This document shows, one piece after another, positions 43,175 through 51,440 of a stretch of 64,000 nucleotides of DNA (position 1 is its first letter; each line of letters opens with the position of its first letter). Source of the DNA: Pleomorphomonas sp. NRK KF1 (GTDB lineage: Bacteria; Pseudomonadota; Alphaproteobacteria; Rhizobiales; Pleomorphomonadaceae); the NCBI RefSeq assembly GCF_023721755.1, contig NZ_JAMDLH010000008.1:1-64000 (forward strand). The letters run 5' to 3'. The position numbers and the translations under genes were made by a program. The notes under the pieces are model-generated. The model ran no database searches. It saw only the letters and a list, made by a program, of their open reading frames with translations, and was not told the origin of the DNA.

Positions 43175-43465
43175 TTACAGAGTCTCCGGCCATTTTCGCG
43201 CCGTGTGCATCACCGTCAGGACTTCGATTGACGAAGTCTGGACCCGATAGGGCACGATATAGGGGATATCGGCAAAGACCAGTTCGCGCGTCTCTCTGAT
43301 GCGTCCCACCCGGCCGATGGCTGGATGGTCTGCCAGACGTTCCACCCCGGTGATGATCCGCGCGACCACGCGGGCTGCGGCGGCGGGATCATCGGCGGTG
43401 ATATGCGCTCCAATCTGGTCGAGGCGCCGAACCGCTCGCTTCGTCCAACGGATCTCGCGGCTCAT
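43175..43465 (-). CDS. RelE/ParE-family toxin
   Basis: A 96-residue protein with the ParE plan: IRWTKRAVRRLDQIGAHITA at the N terminus, ARVVARIITGVERLADHPAI helix pair, GRVGRIRETRELVFADIPYI strand block and IEVLTVMHTARKWPETL tail. ParE toxins inhibit gyrase while RelE toxins cut mRNA; this sequence fits ParE better. Its ATG overlaps the antitoxin stop by ATGA. The pair is downstream of the receptor promoter region and oriented away from it. Confidence 0.92.
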   Translation of the reverse strand: MSREIRWTKRAVRRLDQIGAHITADDPAAAARVVARIITGVERLADHPAIGRVGRIRETRELVFADIPYIVPYRVQTSSIEVLTVMHTARKWPETL

Positions 43466-43707
43466 GTCTTGCTGTCGGATCCCACGTATTTGGCGACGAC
43501 AGCGGAAAGGTCGTCGGCCGTCGCAAACTCACCCTGATCGGCTTCCGCCAAACCGGCTTCGATCTCGGCGATCTGCCATTCCTCACGGGCCAGAAAGTCG
43601 TCTATGGCCTGGGCGGCCAGGTAGGAGCGCGACCGGTCGAGCTTGCTTGCCAACTGATCAAGCTTGCGAGTCTTCTCGTCATCGAGGCGGACGGTGAACG
43701 CGGTCAT
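43462..43707 (-). CDS. Ribbon-helix-helix antitoxin (CopG/ParD-like)
   Basis: An 81-residue antitoxin with an N-terminal ribbon-helix-helix (MTAFTVRLDDEKTRKLDQLA, SKLDRSRSYLAAQAIDDFL) followed by a C-terminal toxin-binding helix (EEWQIAEIEAGLAEADQGEF). It should neutralise the toxin encoded next and repress the operon. The ATG at 43707 matches the RHH start; an upstream codon at 43773 does not. An AACC-N5-GGTT repeat at about 43716-43728 directly upstream may be its operator. Confidence 0.9.
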   Translation of the reverse strand: MTAFTVRLDDEKTRKLDQLASKLDRSRSYLAAQAIDDFLAREEWQIAEIEAGLAEADQGEFATADDLSAVVAKYVGSDSKT

Positions 43708-43873
43708 GGCTTGCAACCTGTGTGGTTCAACATGGTTTGTCTCGATTATTCGCGCATCCATCCGGTTCGTCAACGATGGACCTGGTTGTCGGCCGTCTGG
43801 AGCCGCCCCTCCGCCTTGCCCTCATCCCCTCGCGGCCTTATTGCTGGGGGAACCCACGAAACGGAGGAAGCCC

Positions 43874-44158
43874 ATGTCGTTCCTGAAGAAACTGTTCGGC
43901 CTCGGTGGCAGCGCGCCGGCGGCGGAAACGCCGGCCGAGACGCAGGACTACAAGGGCTTCAAGATCGCCGCGACGCCATTCAAGGACGGCGGACAGTGGC
44001 AGCTCTGCGGCGTCGTCAGCCTGGAGGAGAACGGGGTCACCCGCGAGCACCGCTTCATCCGCGCCGACAAGTTCTCCGACGCCGACCAGGCCAAGGAAAT
44101 GGCCTTCGAGAAGGGCCGGCTGATCGTCGATCAGCTCGGCAAGTCCGTCTTCAATTAA
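43874..44158 (+). CDS. HlyU-family small protein
   Basis: A 94-residue protein of the HlyU transcriptional-activator family (PF10115): KKLFGLGGSAPAAETPAETQ, YKGFKIAATPFKDGGQWQLC and FIRADKFSDADQAKEMAFEK. Despite the family name, this short alphaproteobacterial version has no HTH and its role is unknown. GGAGGAAGCCC precedes the ATG at 43874. It converges on the CGNR regulator, the two stops overlapping at 44155-44158. Confidence 0.88.
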   Translation: MSFLKKLFGLGGSAPAAETPAETQDYKGFKIAATPFKDGGQWQLCGVVSLEENGVTREHRFIRADKFSDADQAKEMAFEKGRLIVDQLGKSVFN

Positions 44159-44811
44159 CCCTTCGCCGGCTCCACCGCCTCCGCCTTCATGCGCAGGCGA
44201 TGGCGCTGTGCCTTGACGCGGTTGCCGCAGGAGTCCATGGCGCACCAGCGGCGCTTCTGCGACCGGCTGGTGTCGAGGAAGACGCCGCCGCAGGGATCGG
44301 CTTCGCACATGCGCAGCGTGCCGGCATGCGGCAGGGCCAGGAAGGCGCCGATGGCGAGCGCCGCCCGGGCGAGCGGCAGCGCCATGTCCGCCCCGGTGAG
44401 CGTGTCGGCCGGCAAGCCGGCGATGGCGAGATCCGGCGGGCCGAGCGCCGTGGTCACCATATGGCGCAATACCTCGGGCGGCCGACGGGCGGGGGTCAAC
44501 GCGCGCGTCGCCTCGCCGAGATGGATCTTCCACCTGTCGCGCAGGCGGATGGCGGCCGAGAAGACGTCGGCCGCCTGCAACGGCATGAGCCCTTCGCCCT
44601 CCCTGAGGCGGTCGCCTTCGCTCTCCGCCAGCAGGCCGGCGACGATGGCCCAGTCGACCAGCGCCCTGTAGCCGGTCAGGAAGTCGATCTCCCGGCCGTC
44701 GCGCCAGTGGCGGGTGTTGGCGAAGTCGAGCGCCGCGTCTCCGCCCAGCATCCTGAGCCGCCCCAGTTCCGAATAGTAGGCCGCGTCGTCCATTGATCGT
44801 TTCCGTGACAT
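44155..44811 (-). CDS. CGNR zinc-finger (ABATE-domain) regulator
   Basis: A 218-residue protein with an N-terminal ABATE domain (LDFANTRHWRDGREIDFLTG, LRDRWKIHLGEATRALTPAR) and a C-terminal CGNR zinc finger with the expected Cys residues (RMCEADPCGGVFLD, RRWCAMDSCGNRVKAQRHR). These are stress-linked transcription regulators. I chose the ATG at 44811; an ATG at 44793 gives six fewer residues. A 16-bp palindrome in its promoter (44827-44842) probably serves autoregulation. It is divergent from a DUF2066 gene. Confidence 0.9.
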   Translation of the reverse strand: MSRKRSMDDAAYYSELGRLRMLGGDAALDFANTRHWRDGREIDFLTGYRALVDWAIVAGLLAESEGDRLREGEGLMPLQAADVFSAAIRLRDRWKIHLGEATRALTPARRPPEVLRHMVTTALGPPDLAIAGLPADTLTGADMALPLARAALAIGAFLALPHAGTLRMCEADPCGGVFLDTSRSQKRRWCAMDSCGNRVKAQRHRLRMKAEAVEPAKG

Positions 44812-44826
44812 CCTGTAACCTTTTAT

Positions 44827-44842
44827 GGGGTTACTTAACCCC
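44827..44842. promoter_or_regulatory. Operator palindrome between CGNR and DUF2066 genes
   Basis: GGGGTTA-CT-TAACCCC is a perfect 7-bp inverted repeat with a 2-bp centre, 16 bp from the CGNR start and 49 bp from the DUF2066 start. A further GTAACC at 44815-44820 repeats the half-site. Confidence 0.55.
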
Positions 44843-44890
44843 CTTATCGTCTCTTCGCCAGTGTTGCACCCAAACTTGTCGAGGGAAACC

Positions 44891-45700
44891 ATGCGACGCA
44901 TCCCGTTGTTTCCGGCCGTCGTCACGCTGCTGGCGCTGGCCGGCCCGGCCGCCGCCTTCGAGCCCAGCGACATCTACACCGCTCAAGTGGTGGTGAGCGG
45001 GCAGGGCGAGGCCAACCGCCTGACCGGTTTCGGCATCTGCCTCGAACGGGTGCTGACGCGCGTCACCGGCGACGCCGCGCTGGCGGCCAAGCCCGAGGCC
45101 AAGGCGGCGATGGCTAGAGGGGCCGACTATGTCGCGGCCTACTCCTACCGCGACCGCCTCGAAGGCCGGCCGATCCACGACGAGCAGGGCACCTACGACC
45201 GGCCGCACAACCTCACCTGCCGCTTCAAGGCCGGCCCGCTCGACCGGCTGATCGCCGATCTCGGCGGCAAGCCGTGGCTGATGCGCCGGCCGGTGCTCGC
45301 CGTCTTTCTCGATGTCGAGAAGCCGGCCGCCCGCTACACGGTCGCCGCCAATAACGAGCGCGACCTCGCCATGCGCCAGTCGTTCGGCAACGCCTCCGAC
45401 CTGATCGCCCTCGATGTGGTGTTCCCGCCGGAGACGGCGGCGCTCAACCTCGATCCCGCCCATCTCGATCCCGCGTCATCGGCGCTGAAGCAAGCGGCCG
45501 AGGCGGCCGGCGGCGACCTGCCGCTTGCAGGACGGCTCGTCTGGAGCGACGCCGACCACGGCTGGGTGGCCGACTGGGCGTTGGAGGCGGGCGGGGCGGT
45601 TCACCGCTGGCAGGTGCGCGGCGTCAGCTTCGACGACGCCTTCCGCGTGGCGCTCCGGGGCGCGGCGCGGCTTCTGTCGGGGAGCGGCGAGCCGCAGTGA
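44891..45700 (+). CDS. DUF2066 periplasmic protein
   Basis: A 269-residue protein with a signal peptide (RRIPLFPAVVTLLALAGPAA, then AFEPSDIYTAQVVVSGQG) and the DUF2066 core (FGICLERVLTRVTGDAALAA, KPWLMRRPVLAVFLDVE). The family has no known function and is found near cell envelope and AIR-synthase-linked genes in other species. GAGGGAAACC precedes the ATG at 44891. It is divergent from the CGNR gene. The first Cys of the mature protein is not a lipobox. Confidence 0.85.
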   Translation: MRRIPLFPAVVTLLALAGPAAAFEPSDIYTAQVVVSGQGEANRLTGFGICLERVLTRVTGDAALAAKPEAKAAMARGADYVAAYSYRDRLEGRPIHDEQGTYDRPHNLTCRFKAGPLDRLIADLGGKPWLMRRPVLAVFLDVEKPAARYTVAANNERDLAMRQSFGNASDLIALDVVFPPETAALNLDPAHLDPASSALKQAAEAAGGDLPLAGRLVWSDADHGWVADWALEAGGAVHRWQVRGVSFDDAFRVALRGAARLLSGSGEPQ

Positions 45701-45772
45701 GCCGGTTGTTGCGCGGCGTAGGTGGTTTGGCTTAGAACCGCTTCACGCGCTAACAAAATCGGGTCGCAAATC

Positions 45773-46156
45773 ATGTCGGACGAGCCGCACGGCGAACTCA
45801 CCATCCGCACCATCGCCATGCCGGCCGACACCAATGCCAACGGCGACATCTTCGGCGGCTGGCTGATGAGCCAGATGGACTCGGCCGGCGGCATGGCGGC
45901 GGTGCAGCGCTGCGGCGGCCGGGTGGTGACGGTGGCAGTCAACGCCATGGTGTTCCACAGGCCGGTGAAGGTGGGCGACATCCTCTGCGTCTACACCGAC
46001 ATCGTCCGCGTCGGCCGTAGCTCCATGCACATCCGCATCGAGGTCTGGGTGCGCCGCTTCATCACCGACCAGCACGAGAAGGTGACCGAGGGCGAGTTCA
46101 CCTATGTGGCGATCGACGAGAACGGCCGCTCCCGGCCGGTCGATCCGGTGGCCTGA
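45773..46156 (+). CDS. Acyl-CoA thioesterase, YciA-like hotdog
   Basis: A 127-residue hotdog-fold enzyme that cleaves acyl-CoA to free acid and CoA. The family block ADTNANGDIFGGWLMSQMDS (catalytic Asp region) is intact, followed by VVTVAVNAMVFHRPVKVGD and the C-terminal WVRRF-TDQHEKVTEGEFTYV. The ATG at 45773 fits family starts. It follows the DUF2066 gene by 72 bp on the same strand. It ends against a minus-strand terminator of the SIMPL-domain gene. Confidence 0.93.
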   Translation: MSDEPHGELTIRTIAMPADTNANGDIFGGWLMSQMDSAGGMAAVQRCGGRVVTVAVNAMVFHRPVKVGDILCVYTDIVRVGRSSMHIRIEVWVRRFITDQHEKVTEGEFTYVAIDENGRSRPVDPVA

Positions 46157-46160
46157 CGGC

Positions 46161-46188
46161 AAAACGGCGGATCTCGGAAGACCCGCCG
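46161..46188 (-). terminator. Terminator of the SIMPL-domain gene
   Basis: On the minus strand CGGCGG and CCGCCG pair around a 12-nt loop, followed by TTTTG (complement of 46161-46164). It is 29 bp after the stop codon at 46217. Confidence 0.55.
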
Positions 46189-46216
46189 CCAGCTGCAACG
46201 AACCGAAGATGCCTGC

Positions 46217-46945
46217 TTATTTCGCGGCCGGCTCGATTTCCCACGTCATGTGAACGGTGGCGCGGATGTCCTGCTCGCCGGCCATGAAGGGAACGGCTTC
46301 GGCCTGAGGTGCGGCCTTGGCCATCATCATCGGCATCGGCGGCGTGTTCTCGCCGCCCTCGGAGATCGACAGGATGCGCTTCAGCGTGAAGCCGCCCGTC
46401 CTGGCGTAGAGTTCGGCGCGGGTTTCCAGCGTCTTCATCGCCTCGACGCGCGCCTCGTCCATCAGGCTGTCCTGGTCGTCGACGGTGAAGCTGACGCCGC
46501 GCACGTCGTTGGCGCCGACGCGGATCACCTTGTCGAGCAGGCCGCCGGCCTTGGCGATGTCGCGCAGCTTGACGGTGACGGCGTTGGAGACGCGGTAGCC
46601 GGTGATCTTCGGCGCATCCTGCGAGCCGTCGTCCTTCTGCGGCGGGTAGACCATCACCGGATCGATGGTGAACGAGGAGGTGGCGATATCCTTGTCGGCG
46701 ACGCCGGCTTCCTTGAGGGCGGAGAGCGTTTCCTGCATCGCCTTGTTGTTGGCCGAGAGCGCCTCGTCGGCGGTGTCGGCCTCCTTGACCACGCCGAGCG
46801 ACACGATGGCGGTGTCCGGCGTGGCGCTGACGACGCCGTCGGCGGTGAGCGTCAGCGTCGCGGTTGCCGGCTCGGCGGCGAAGGCGGCGGCGGGCAGCAG
46901 CGCGAGGCCGGTGGCGACCAGCAGCGGGCGGGAAAAGGCGATCAT
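46217..46945 (-). CDS. SIMPL-domain (DUF541) periplasmic protein
   Basis: A 242-residue exported protein. The signal peptide is RPLLVATGLALLPAAAFAAE, followed by the SIMPL/DUF541 repeat (TLTLTADGVVSATPDTAIVS, DIATSSFTIDPVMVYPPQ, VRVGANDVRGVSFTVDD). Related proteins (E. coli YggE, mouse IRAK1BP1) protect against oxidative stress by an unknown route. GGAGAGAC precedes the ATG at 46945; an earlier start at 47008 does not give a signal peptide. It stands alone. Confidence 0.9.
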   Translation of the reverse strand: MIAFSRPLLVATGLALLPAAAFAAEPATATLTLTADGVVSATPDTAIVSLGVVKEADTADEALSANNKAMQETLSALKEAGVADKDIATSSFTIDPVMVYPPQKDDGSQDAPKITGYRVSNAVTVKLRDIAKAGGLLDKVIRVGANDVRGVSFTVDDQDSLMDEARVEAMKTLETRAELYARTGGFTLKRILSISEGGENTPPMPMMMAKAAPQAEAVPFMAGEQDIRATVHMTWEIEPAAK

Positions 46946-47060
46946 CGTCAGTCTCTCCGTCTCTTCTTTCGGGGCCAGCCCCGATCGACGGCGACCTTCG
47001 CCCGGCAATGAGGCGGATTCGTGGGGTGGGTGAACGACCGGAGGTCGTAGCGCCGATCGA

Positions 47061-47432
47061 TCAGGCCATCCGCGCCTCGGCCGTGGCGGCGTCGGCCAGC
47101 GCGTTGTACTCGCCGTCGATCAGGCGGAGGATCTCGCGTTCGGCGAGGTCGGCCAGCGTGCCGTCCGGTTCGCGGTTCCTGAGGCGCGCCACGTCGAAGT
47201 CATGGCCGGGGCCGCCGAACTCCGAGCGGTAGGCGATGGCCGCGATCTCCCAGTCGTCGCCGTCATGCTCCAGGGTGACGATGCAGTCGATGCCGCCGAT
47301 GAGCACTCCGGCCCGGCCGATCAGCTCCACATGGGCGGGCACCTCCGCCGTCCGGCCGGCAAGGTGGGGGCCGTCGAGGCGGTCGGGATAGGCGGCGAGG
47401 CGGTTGGCCCAGATGGCGTCGGTGTTGAGCAT
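47061..47432 (-). CDS. Hypothetical protein
   Basis: A 123-residue soluble protein (MLNTDAIWANRLAAYPDRLD at the start, WEIAAIAYRSEFGGPGHDFD in the middle). I do not recognise the family; no membrane segment, signal or metal motif is seen. Codon use and composition match the neighbours. AAGGACGCC precedes the ATG at 47432; the longer open frame upstream (to 47612) is Arg/Ser-rich noise. It may share the FNR-like box at 47577 with the cytochrome gene. Confidence 0.7.
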   Translation of the reverse strand: MLNTDAIWANRLAAYPDRLDGPHLAGRTAEVPAHVELIGRAGVLIGGIDCIVTLEHDGDDWEIAAIAYRSEFGGPGHDFDVARLRNREPDGTLADLAEREILRLIDGEYNALADAATAEARMA

Positions 47433-47576
47433 GAGGTGGCGTCCTTGCCGCTGGCGTGTCGATGGGCTGGAATGGCTCGTTCGCCGATAATGGGCAAAAG
47501 ACCGTTTTCCTGCTCGCGCGGTGTCCGTGTCCTCCGTCGCCGTGTGGGGTTTGTGCGACGTTCGATCTAGATAAAA

Positions 47577-47590
47577 TTGACAAGGATCAA
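47577..47590. promoter_or_regulatory. FNR/FixK-type anaerobox
   Basis: TTGACAAGGATCAA matches the consensus TTGAT-N4-ATCAA at nine of ten fixed positions. It lies 161 bp upstream of the cytochrome b561 start and 145 bp from the divergent hypothetical gene, within the 318-bp gap 47433-47750 that contains no other gene. Confidence 0.6.
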
Positions 47591-47750
47591 TGCGGCCTGC
47601 CCGGTCCCTCATAAAGTTGAGTGTGAAACGCAGTTGAGGGGCGAAGACCTGTGTCGTGGCGTAGCCGCCGGCGGGGCCGGGGCGGACGACGGGCGGGTTA
47701 CCGTTTGCGTTTTCGAACAGGGAGGCGCTCTTGCATAGGACGGATTGGCA

Positions 47751-48317
47751 ATGCAGAACTCAGAGGCGCGGGAATACAGCCCGGTCGCCAAGCTCTTTCA
47801 CTGGCTGATGGCGGCGATCATCGTGGTCGCCTGGTTCGTCGGCTACTATGGCGGCGCCGTGCTGCACTACGGGGTGAGTGACGCCGAGACCGCGCAGAAG
47901 ATCTGGGCGATCACCCTTCACAAGTCGATCGCCACCACGACGCTGTTCCTGATCGTCGGCCGCCTCATCTGGCGCGCCTACCACCGCCCGCCGGCGCTGG
48001 TCGACATGCCCGACATCATGAAGCACATGACCCATCTCGGTCATGCGGCGCTGTATTTCCTTATGATCGCCGTTCCCGTGTCGGGCTGGGCCAACAGTTC
48101 GTCGGCCGGTTATGCCATTCCGGTCGCCGGCCTGTTCACCATTCCCGGTCTCGGACCGAAGAACCCGGAGCTGACGCCCTATCTGGTGACCGCCCACTGG
48201 TTCCTGTCGTGGGCGCTGGGCCTGACGGTGCTCGGCCACCTGCTGTTCGCGCTCAAGCACCACTTCCTCGACAAGGACTCGGCGCTGCGGTCGATGATGC
48301 CGGGTCGGAGCGCCTGA
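47751..48317 (+). CDS. Cytochrome b561-family integral membrane protein
   Basis: A 188-residue protein with four transmembrane helices and His ligands for two b hemes (YSPVAKLFHWLMAAIIVVAW, ITLHKSIATTTLFLI, LGHAALYFLMIAVPVSGW, LVTAHWFLSWALGLTVLGHL). The bacterial CybB/YodB type passes electrons between quinone and periplasmic partners or oxygen. The ATG at 47751 gives the standard N terminus. A FixK/FNR-like box lies 161 bp upstream, suggesting oxygen control. It ends with a bidirectional hairpin. Confidence 0.93.
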   Translation: MQNSEAREYSPVAKLFHWLMAAIIVVAWFVGYYGGAVLHYGVSDAETAQKIWAITLHKSIATTTLFLIVGRLIWRAYHRPPALVDMPDIMKHMTHLGHAALYFLMIAVPVSGWANSSSAGYAIPVAGLFTIPGLGPKNPELTPYLVTAHWFLSWALGLTVLGHLLFALKHHFLDKDSALRSMMPGRSA

Positions 48318-48327
48318 CAAGCCGACG

Positions 48328-48356
48328 TGGGGCGTGGCAGGCCGCCACGCCCCACC
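48328..48356. terminator. Terminator between cytochrome b561 and the ABC operon
   Basis: GTGGGGCGTGGC (48328-48339) pairs with GCCACGCCCCAC (48345-48356), a 12-bp stem with a 5-nt loop, shortly followed by ATTTTA. It sits between convergent genes and can serve both. Confidence 0.75.
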
Positions 48357-48368
48357 ACCATTTTAGGC

Positions 48369-49205
48369 CTACTTGATGCCGGCGCGCAGGAAGCCCTGGA
48401 TGAACTGACGCTGGAAGATCAGGAAGGCGATCAGCAGCGGGGCGATGACCATGACGGTGGCGGCGCTGACGATGGCAATGTCGACACCGCTCTCGGGGGC
48501 GCCGAACAGCGACAATCCCACGGTGAGCGGGCGCCGGTCCGGCGAGTTGGTGACGATCAGCGGCCACAGGAAGTTGTTCCAGTGGGTCGCCACCGAGACC
48601 AGGGCATAGGCGAGATAGACCGGACGGGCCGCCGGCACATAGACCCGCCACAACACCCCGAGCCAGCCGCAGCCATCGATGCGCGCCGCTTCCTCCAGCT
48701 CGACCGGCACCGACTTGAAGGCCTGCCGCAGCAGGAAGATGCCGAAGGCGCTGGCGATATAGGGCAGGCCCATGCCGGCGATGCTGTCGAACAGCGAGAG
48801 GCGGGCGATCATGGCGTAGTTCTCGACGATCAGCACCTCCGGCAGGATGAACAGCTGCATCAGGATGACGACGAACAGCACGTCGCGGCCGGGGAAGGCG
48901 AAGCGGGCGAAGGCATAGCCGGCCAGCGTGCACAGGACGAACTGACCGACCAACGTGAAGCTCACCAGCATCAGCGTGTTGGCGAAATAGGTAAGCCAGG
49001 GAGCGGCGTTCCAGGCGTTGCGGTAGTTGTCGAGCGTGAAGCCGGTGTCGCCGAAGCCGAGCGCCGCGCCGGAGGGGCGCAGCGACGCCCAGATGGCGAA
49101 CATGAGCGGCGCCACCCACAGGAGCGCCAGCAGCCAGGCGCCGATGGTGTCGAAGGCTTCGCCGGCACGTGGCAAGGCGCGCCGCCGGGGGAGGGATGCG
49201 GTCAT
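48369..49205 (-). CDS. ABC sugar/glycerol-phosphate permease (UgpE/MalG-like)
   Basis: A 278-residue permease with six transmembrane helices and the EAA loop that docks to the ATPase (ELEEAARIDGCGWLGVLWRV, then YVPAARPVYLAYALV). It forms a heterodimer with the permease encoded just upstream; the starts overlap by ATGA. As the last gene of the five-gene operon it is the MalG-type subunit. The transported solute is a carbohydrate or polyol by family; see the binding protein for limits. Confidence 0.92.
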   Translation of the reverse strand: MTASLPRRRALPRAGEAFDTIGAWLLALLWVAPLMFAIWASLRPSGAALGFGDTGFTLDNYRNAWNAAPWLTYFANTLMLVSFTLVGQFVLCTLAGYAFARFAFPGRDVLFVVILMQLFILPEVLIVENYAMIARLSLFDSIAGMGLPYIASAFGIFLLRQAFKSVPVELEEAARIDGCGWLGVLWRVYVPAARPVYLAYALVSVATHWNNFLWPLIVTNSPDRRPLTVGLSLFGAPESGVDIAIVSAATVMVIAPLLIAFLIFQRQFIQGFLRAGIK

Positions 49206-50095
49206 CGGTAGTGGATCCGCCGGTCGAGAACGCGGAACTGGAACACGGCGATCAGCCCGAGCACCAGCAGCACCAGAACGGTCATCGCCGCGGCGCGCGG
49301 GGCGTCGAAGTAGGCGAAGGCCATTTCCCACACCCAGTAGAGCACCAGCTTGGAGGCGTTGTTCGGGCCGCCCTTGGTGAGGATGAACAGGTGGTCGATC
49401 AGCTTCACCGAGTTGATCAGCGCGTTGATGAAGATGAAGGCGGTGGTCGGCATCAATAGCGGCAGCAGCACCCGGCGCGTATAGGTGATCCGCCCGGCGC
49501 CCTCCACGGCCGCCGCTTCCCTGAGGTCGGGCGGAATGGTCTGCAGCGCCGCCAGATAGAAGATCATGAAGAAGCCGGCTTCCTTCCACACCGTGACGAC
49601 GATCACCGCCCACAGCGCCGTCTGCGGCTGGCCGAGCCAGTTGACGGGCGGCAGGCCGAACAGGCCGGTGACGGCGTCGATCACCCCGAGGCCGGGCGTG
49701 TAGAAGAACAGCCAGATGTTGGCCGCCGCGATCATCGGCAGCATGGTCGGCGTGAAGAAGGCGCCGCGCACCACGCCGCGCAGGGGGATCTTGGCGTTGG
49801 CCCACAGCGCCATGGCCAAGGCGATGACGATGGAGGCGGGAATGGTGACGCCGGCATAGAGAAGGTTGTTGCCGACCACCGTCGCAAAGCTCGGGTCGGC
49901 GATGAGATCGGCGTAGTTGTCCCAGCCGCTGAACGCCGAGGGGCGGCGGATGGTGCCGCGCGAGTGGAGGCTGGCCCAGAAGGTGGCGACGGTCGGCGAG
50001 AGGGCGAACAGCGTCAGCAGGATGAGCGCCGGGGAAACCAGCAACCAGCCGTAAAGGGCCTGCCGGCGCCGGTGGTAGGTGGCAAGCTGTTCCAT
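49202..50095 (-). CDS. ABC sugar/glycerol-phosphate permease (UgpA/MalF-like)
   Basis: A 297-residue permease with six transmembrane helices, starting MEQLATYHRRRQALYGWLLV and with the EAA loop (DLREAAAVEGAGRITYTRRV, LLPLLMPTTAFIFINALI). It pairs with the next permease to form the channel. It begins 73 bp after the binding-protein gene and overlaps the next gene by ATGA, so translation is coupled. Confidence 0.92.
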   Translation of the reverse strand: MEQLATYHRRRQALYGWLLVSPALILLTLFALSPTVATFWASLHSRGTIRRPSAFSGWDNYADLIADPSFATVVGNNLLYAGVTIPASIVIALAMALWANAKIPLRGVVRGAFFTPTMLPMIAAANIWLFFYTPGLGVIDAVTGLFGLPPVNWLGQPQTALWAVIVVTVWKEAGFFMIFYLAALQTIPPDLREAAAVEGAGRITYTRRVLLPLLMPTTAFIFINALINSVKLIDHLFILTKGGPNNASKLVLYWVWEMAFAYFDAPRAAAMTVLVLLVLGLIAVFQFRVLDRRIHYR

Positions 50096-50168
50096 GGTAC
50101 GCCTTGGTTCGCGACATACAAAAACTCCGGCGGGGCGGATTGCGCCGCACCCCGCCGGCTTTGGGCGA

Positions 50169-51440
50169 TCAGTTCTTGTAGGGCTTCAGCAGCCGGTCGG
50201 CGGTCGCCTGGGCATCCTTCAGTGCTTCTTCCGGCGTCTTGGTGCCGGTCAGCGCCGCCTGGACCGCGTTGTTGAGCGCCTCGCGCACCTGGGCGGTCTG
50301 CCAGGTGGAGAACTCGGCGATGGCCACCTTCAGCTGGTCGCGGGCGACCAGCGCCTGCGGGAAGCCCTCGCCATAGGTCTTCAGCGCCGGTGTGTCGTAG
50401 GCGGCCGGGCTGGTGCCGACATAGCCGGTGGCGACCGACCATTCGGCGGCGCGCTCGGGCGCCGTCATGTACTTGATGAGGTCGAGCGCGGCCGCCCGCT
50501 CGTCGTCGCTGGCGTTCTTGAACAGATAGAAGTTGCCGCCGCCGGTGGGCGAGCCGGGCTGCTTGTGGGCCGGCAGCTCGGCGACGCCGAAGTCGAACTT
50601 GGCCTCGTTCTTGACGGCGGTCAGGTTGCCGGTGGTGTGCCACATCATGGCGGTCTGGCCCTGCACGAAGGCCTGGCGCAGCGTGCCCCACTCGACGAGA
50701 CCGTCCGGCGACACCTTGTGCTCGGTGGTCAGCGAGCGCCAGAAATCGAGGCCGTCGACTACGGCGGGATCGTCGAAATAGACCTCCGTGCCGTCCTTGT
50801 TCATCAGCTCCTTGCCGTTCTGAATGGCGAAGCACTGCAGCATCCAGTAGGGGTAGCCGGTCGACGGCACCATGATGCCGTAGCGGCCGTCCTTGGCGAG
50901 CGCCTTGGCGTCGGTCACCAGTTCGTCCCAGGTCTTCGGCGGCTTCTCGGGGTCGAGGCCGGCCTCACGGAACATGTCCTTGTTGTAGTACATGACGATG
51001 GTCGAACGCTGGAACGGGATGCCCCAGGTCTTGCCCTCGATCTGGCCGTTGGCCATCAGCGCCGGGTAGAAGCTCTTCAGCCATTCCTTGTCGGCGTCGG
51101 TCTTCGCCACGTCGTCGAAGGGAACGATCAGGTCCTGTTCCATCAGGTCGTAGGCGTCGATGGAGAACAGCACCGACAGCTGCGCCGGCTGGCCGCTCTT
51201 GATGGCCGACAGGGCGCGAACGCGCGTGTCGTCGTAGTTGCCGGCGTAGACGGCCTCGACCTTGATGCCGGGATGCTCGGTCTCAAAGCCGTCGATCATG
51301 CCGTCGATGACCTTGGTCAGCGGCCCGCCGACCGAGACGGGGTAATACATGGTCAGCGAAACGTCCTTGGCGGCGGCGGGGAAAGCCACGCCGGTGGCCA
51401 GCATCGCGGCGAGCAGGGCGCGCCTGTTGAGCGAAATCAT
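50169..51440 (-). CDS. ABC extracellular solute-binding protein (UgpB-like)
   Basis: A 423-residue periplasmic protein with a signal peptide (NRRALLAAMLATGVAFPAAA) and the SBP_bac family 1 fold (FETEHPGIKVEAVYAGNYDD, MVPSTGYPYWMLQCFAIQNG). It delivers the solute to the permease pair. Similarity to UgpB is general: the glycerol-3-phosphate-binding residues cannot be checked here, so another sugar or polyol is equally possible. Its ATG overlaps the ATPase stop by ATGA. Confidence 0.9.
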   Translation of the reverse strand: MISLNRRALLAAMLATGVAFPAAAKDVSLTMYYPVSVGGPLTKVIDGMIDGFETEHPGIKVEAVYAGNYDDTRVRALSAIKSGQPAQLSVLFSIDAYDLMEQDLIVPFDDVAKTDADKEWLKSFYPALMANGQIEGKTWGIPFQRSTIVMYYNKDMFREAGLDPEKPPKTWDELVTDAKALAKDGRYGIMVPSTGYPYWMLQCFAIQNGKELMNKDGTEVYFDDPAVVDGLDFWRSLTTEHKVSPDGLVEWGTLRQAFVQGQTAMMWHTTGNLTAVKNEAKFDFGVAELPAHKQPGSPTGGGNFYLFKNASDDERAAALDLIKYMTAPERAAEWSVATGYVGTSPAAYDTPALKTYGEGFPQALVARDQLKVAIAEFSTWQTAQVREALNNAVQAALTGTKTPEEALKDAQATADRLLKPYKN

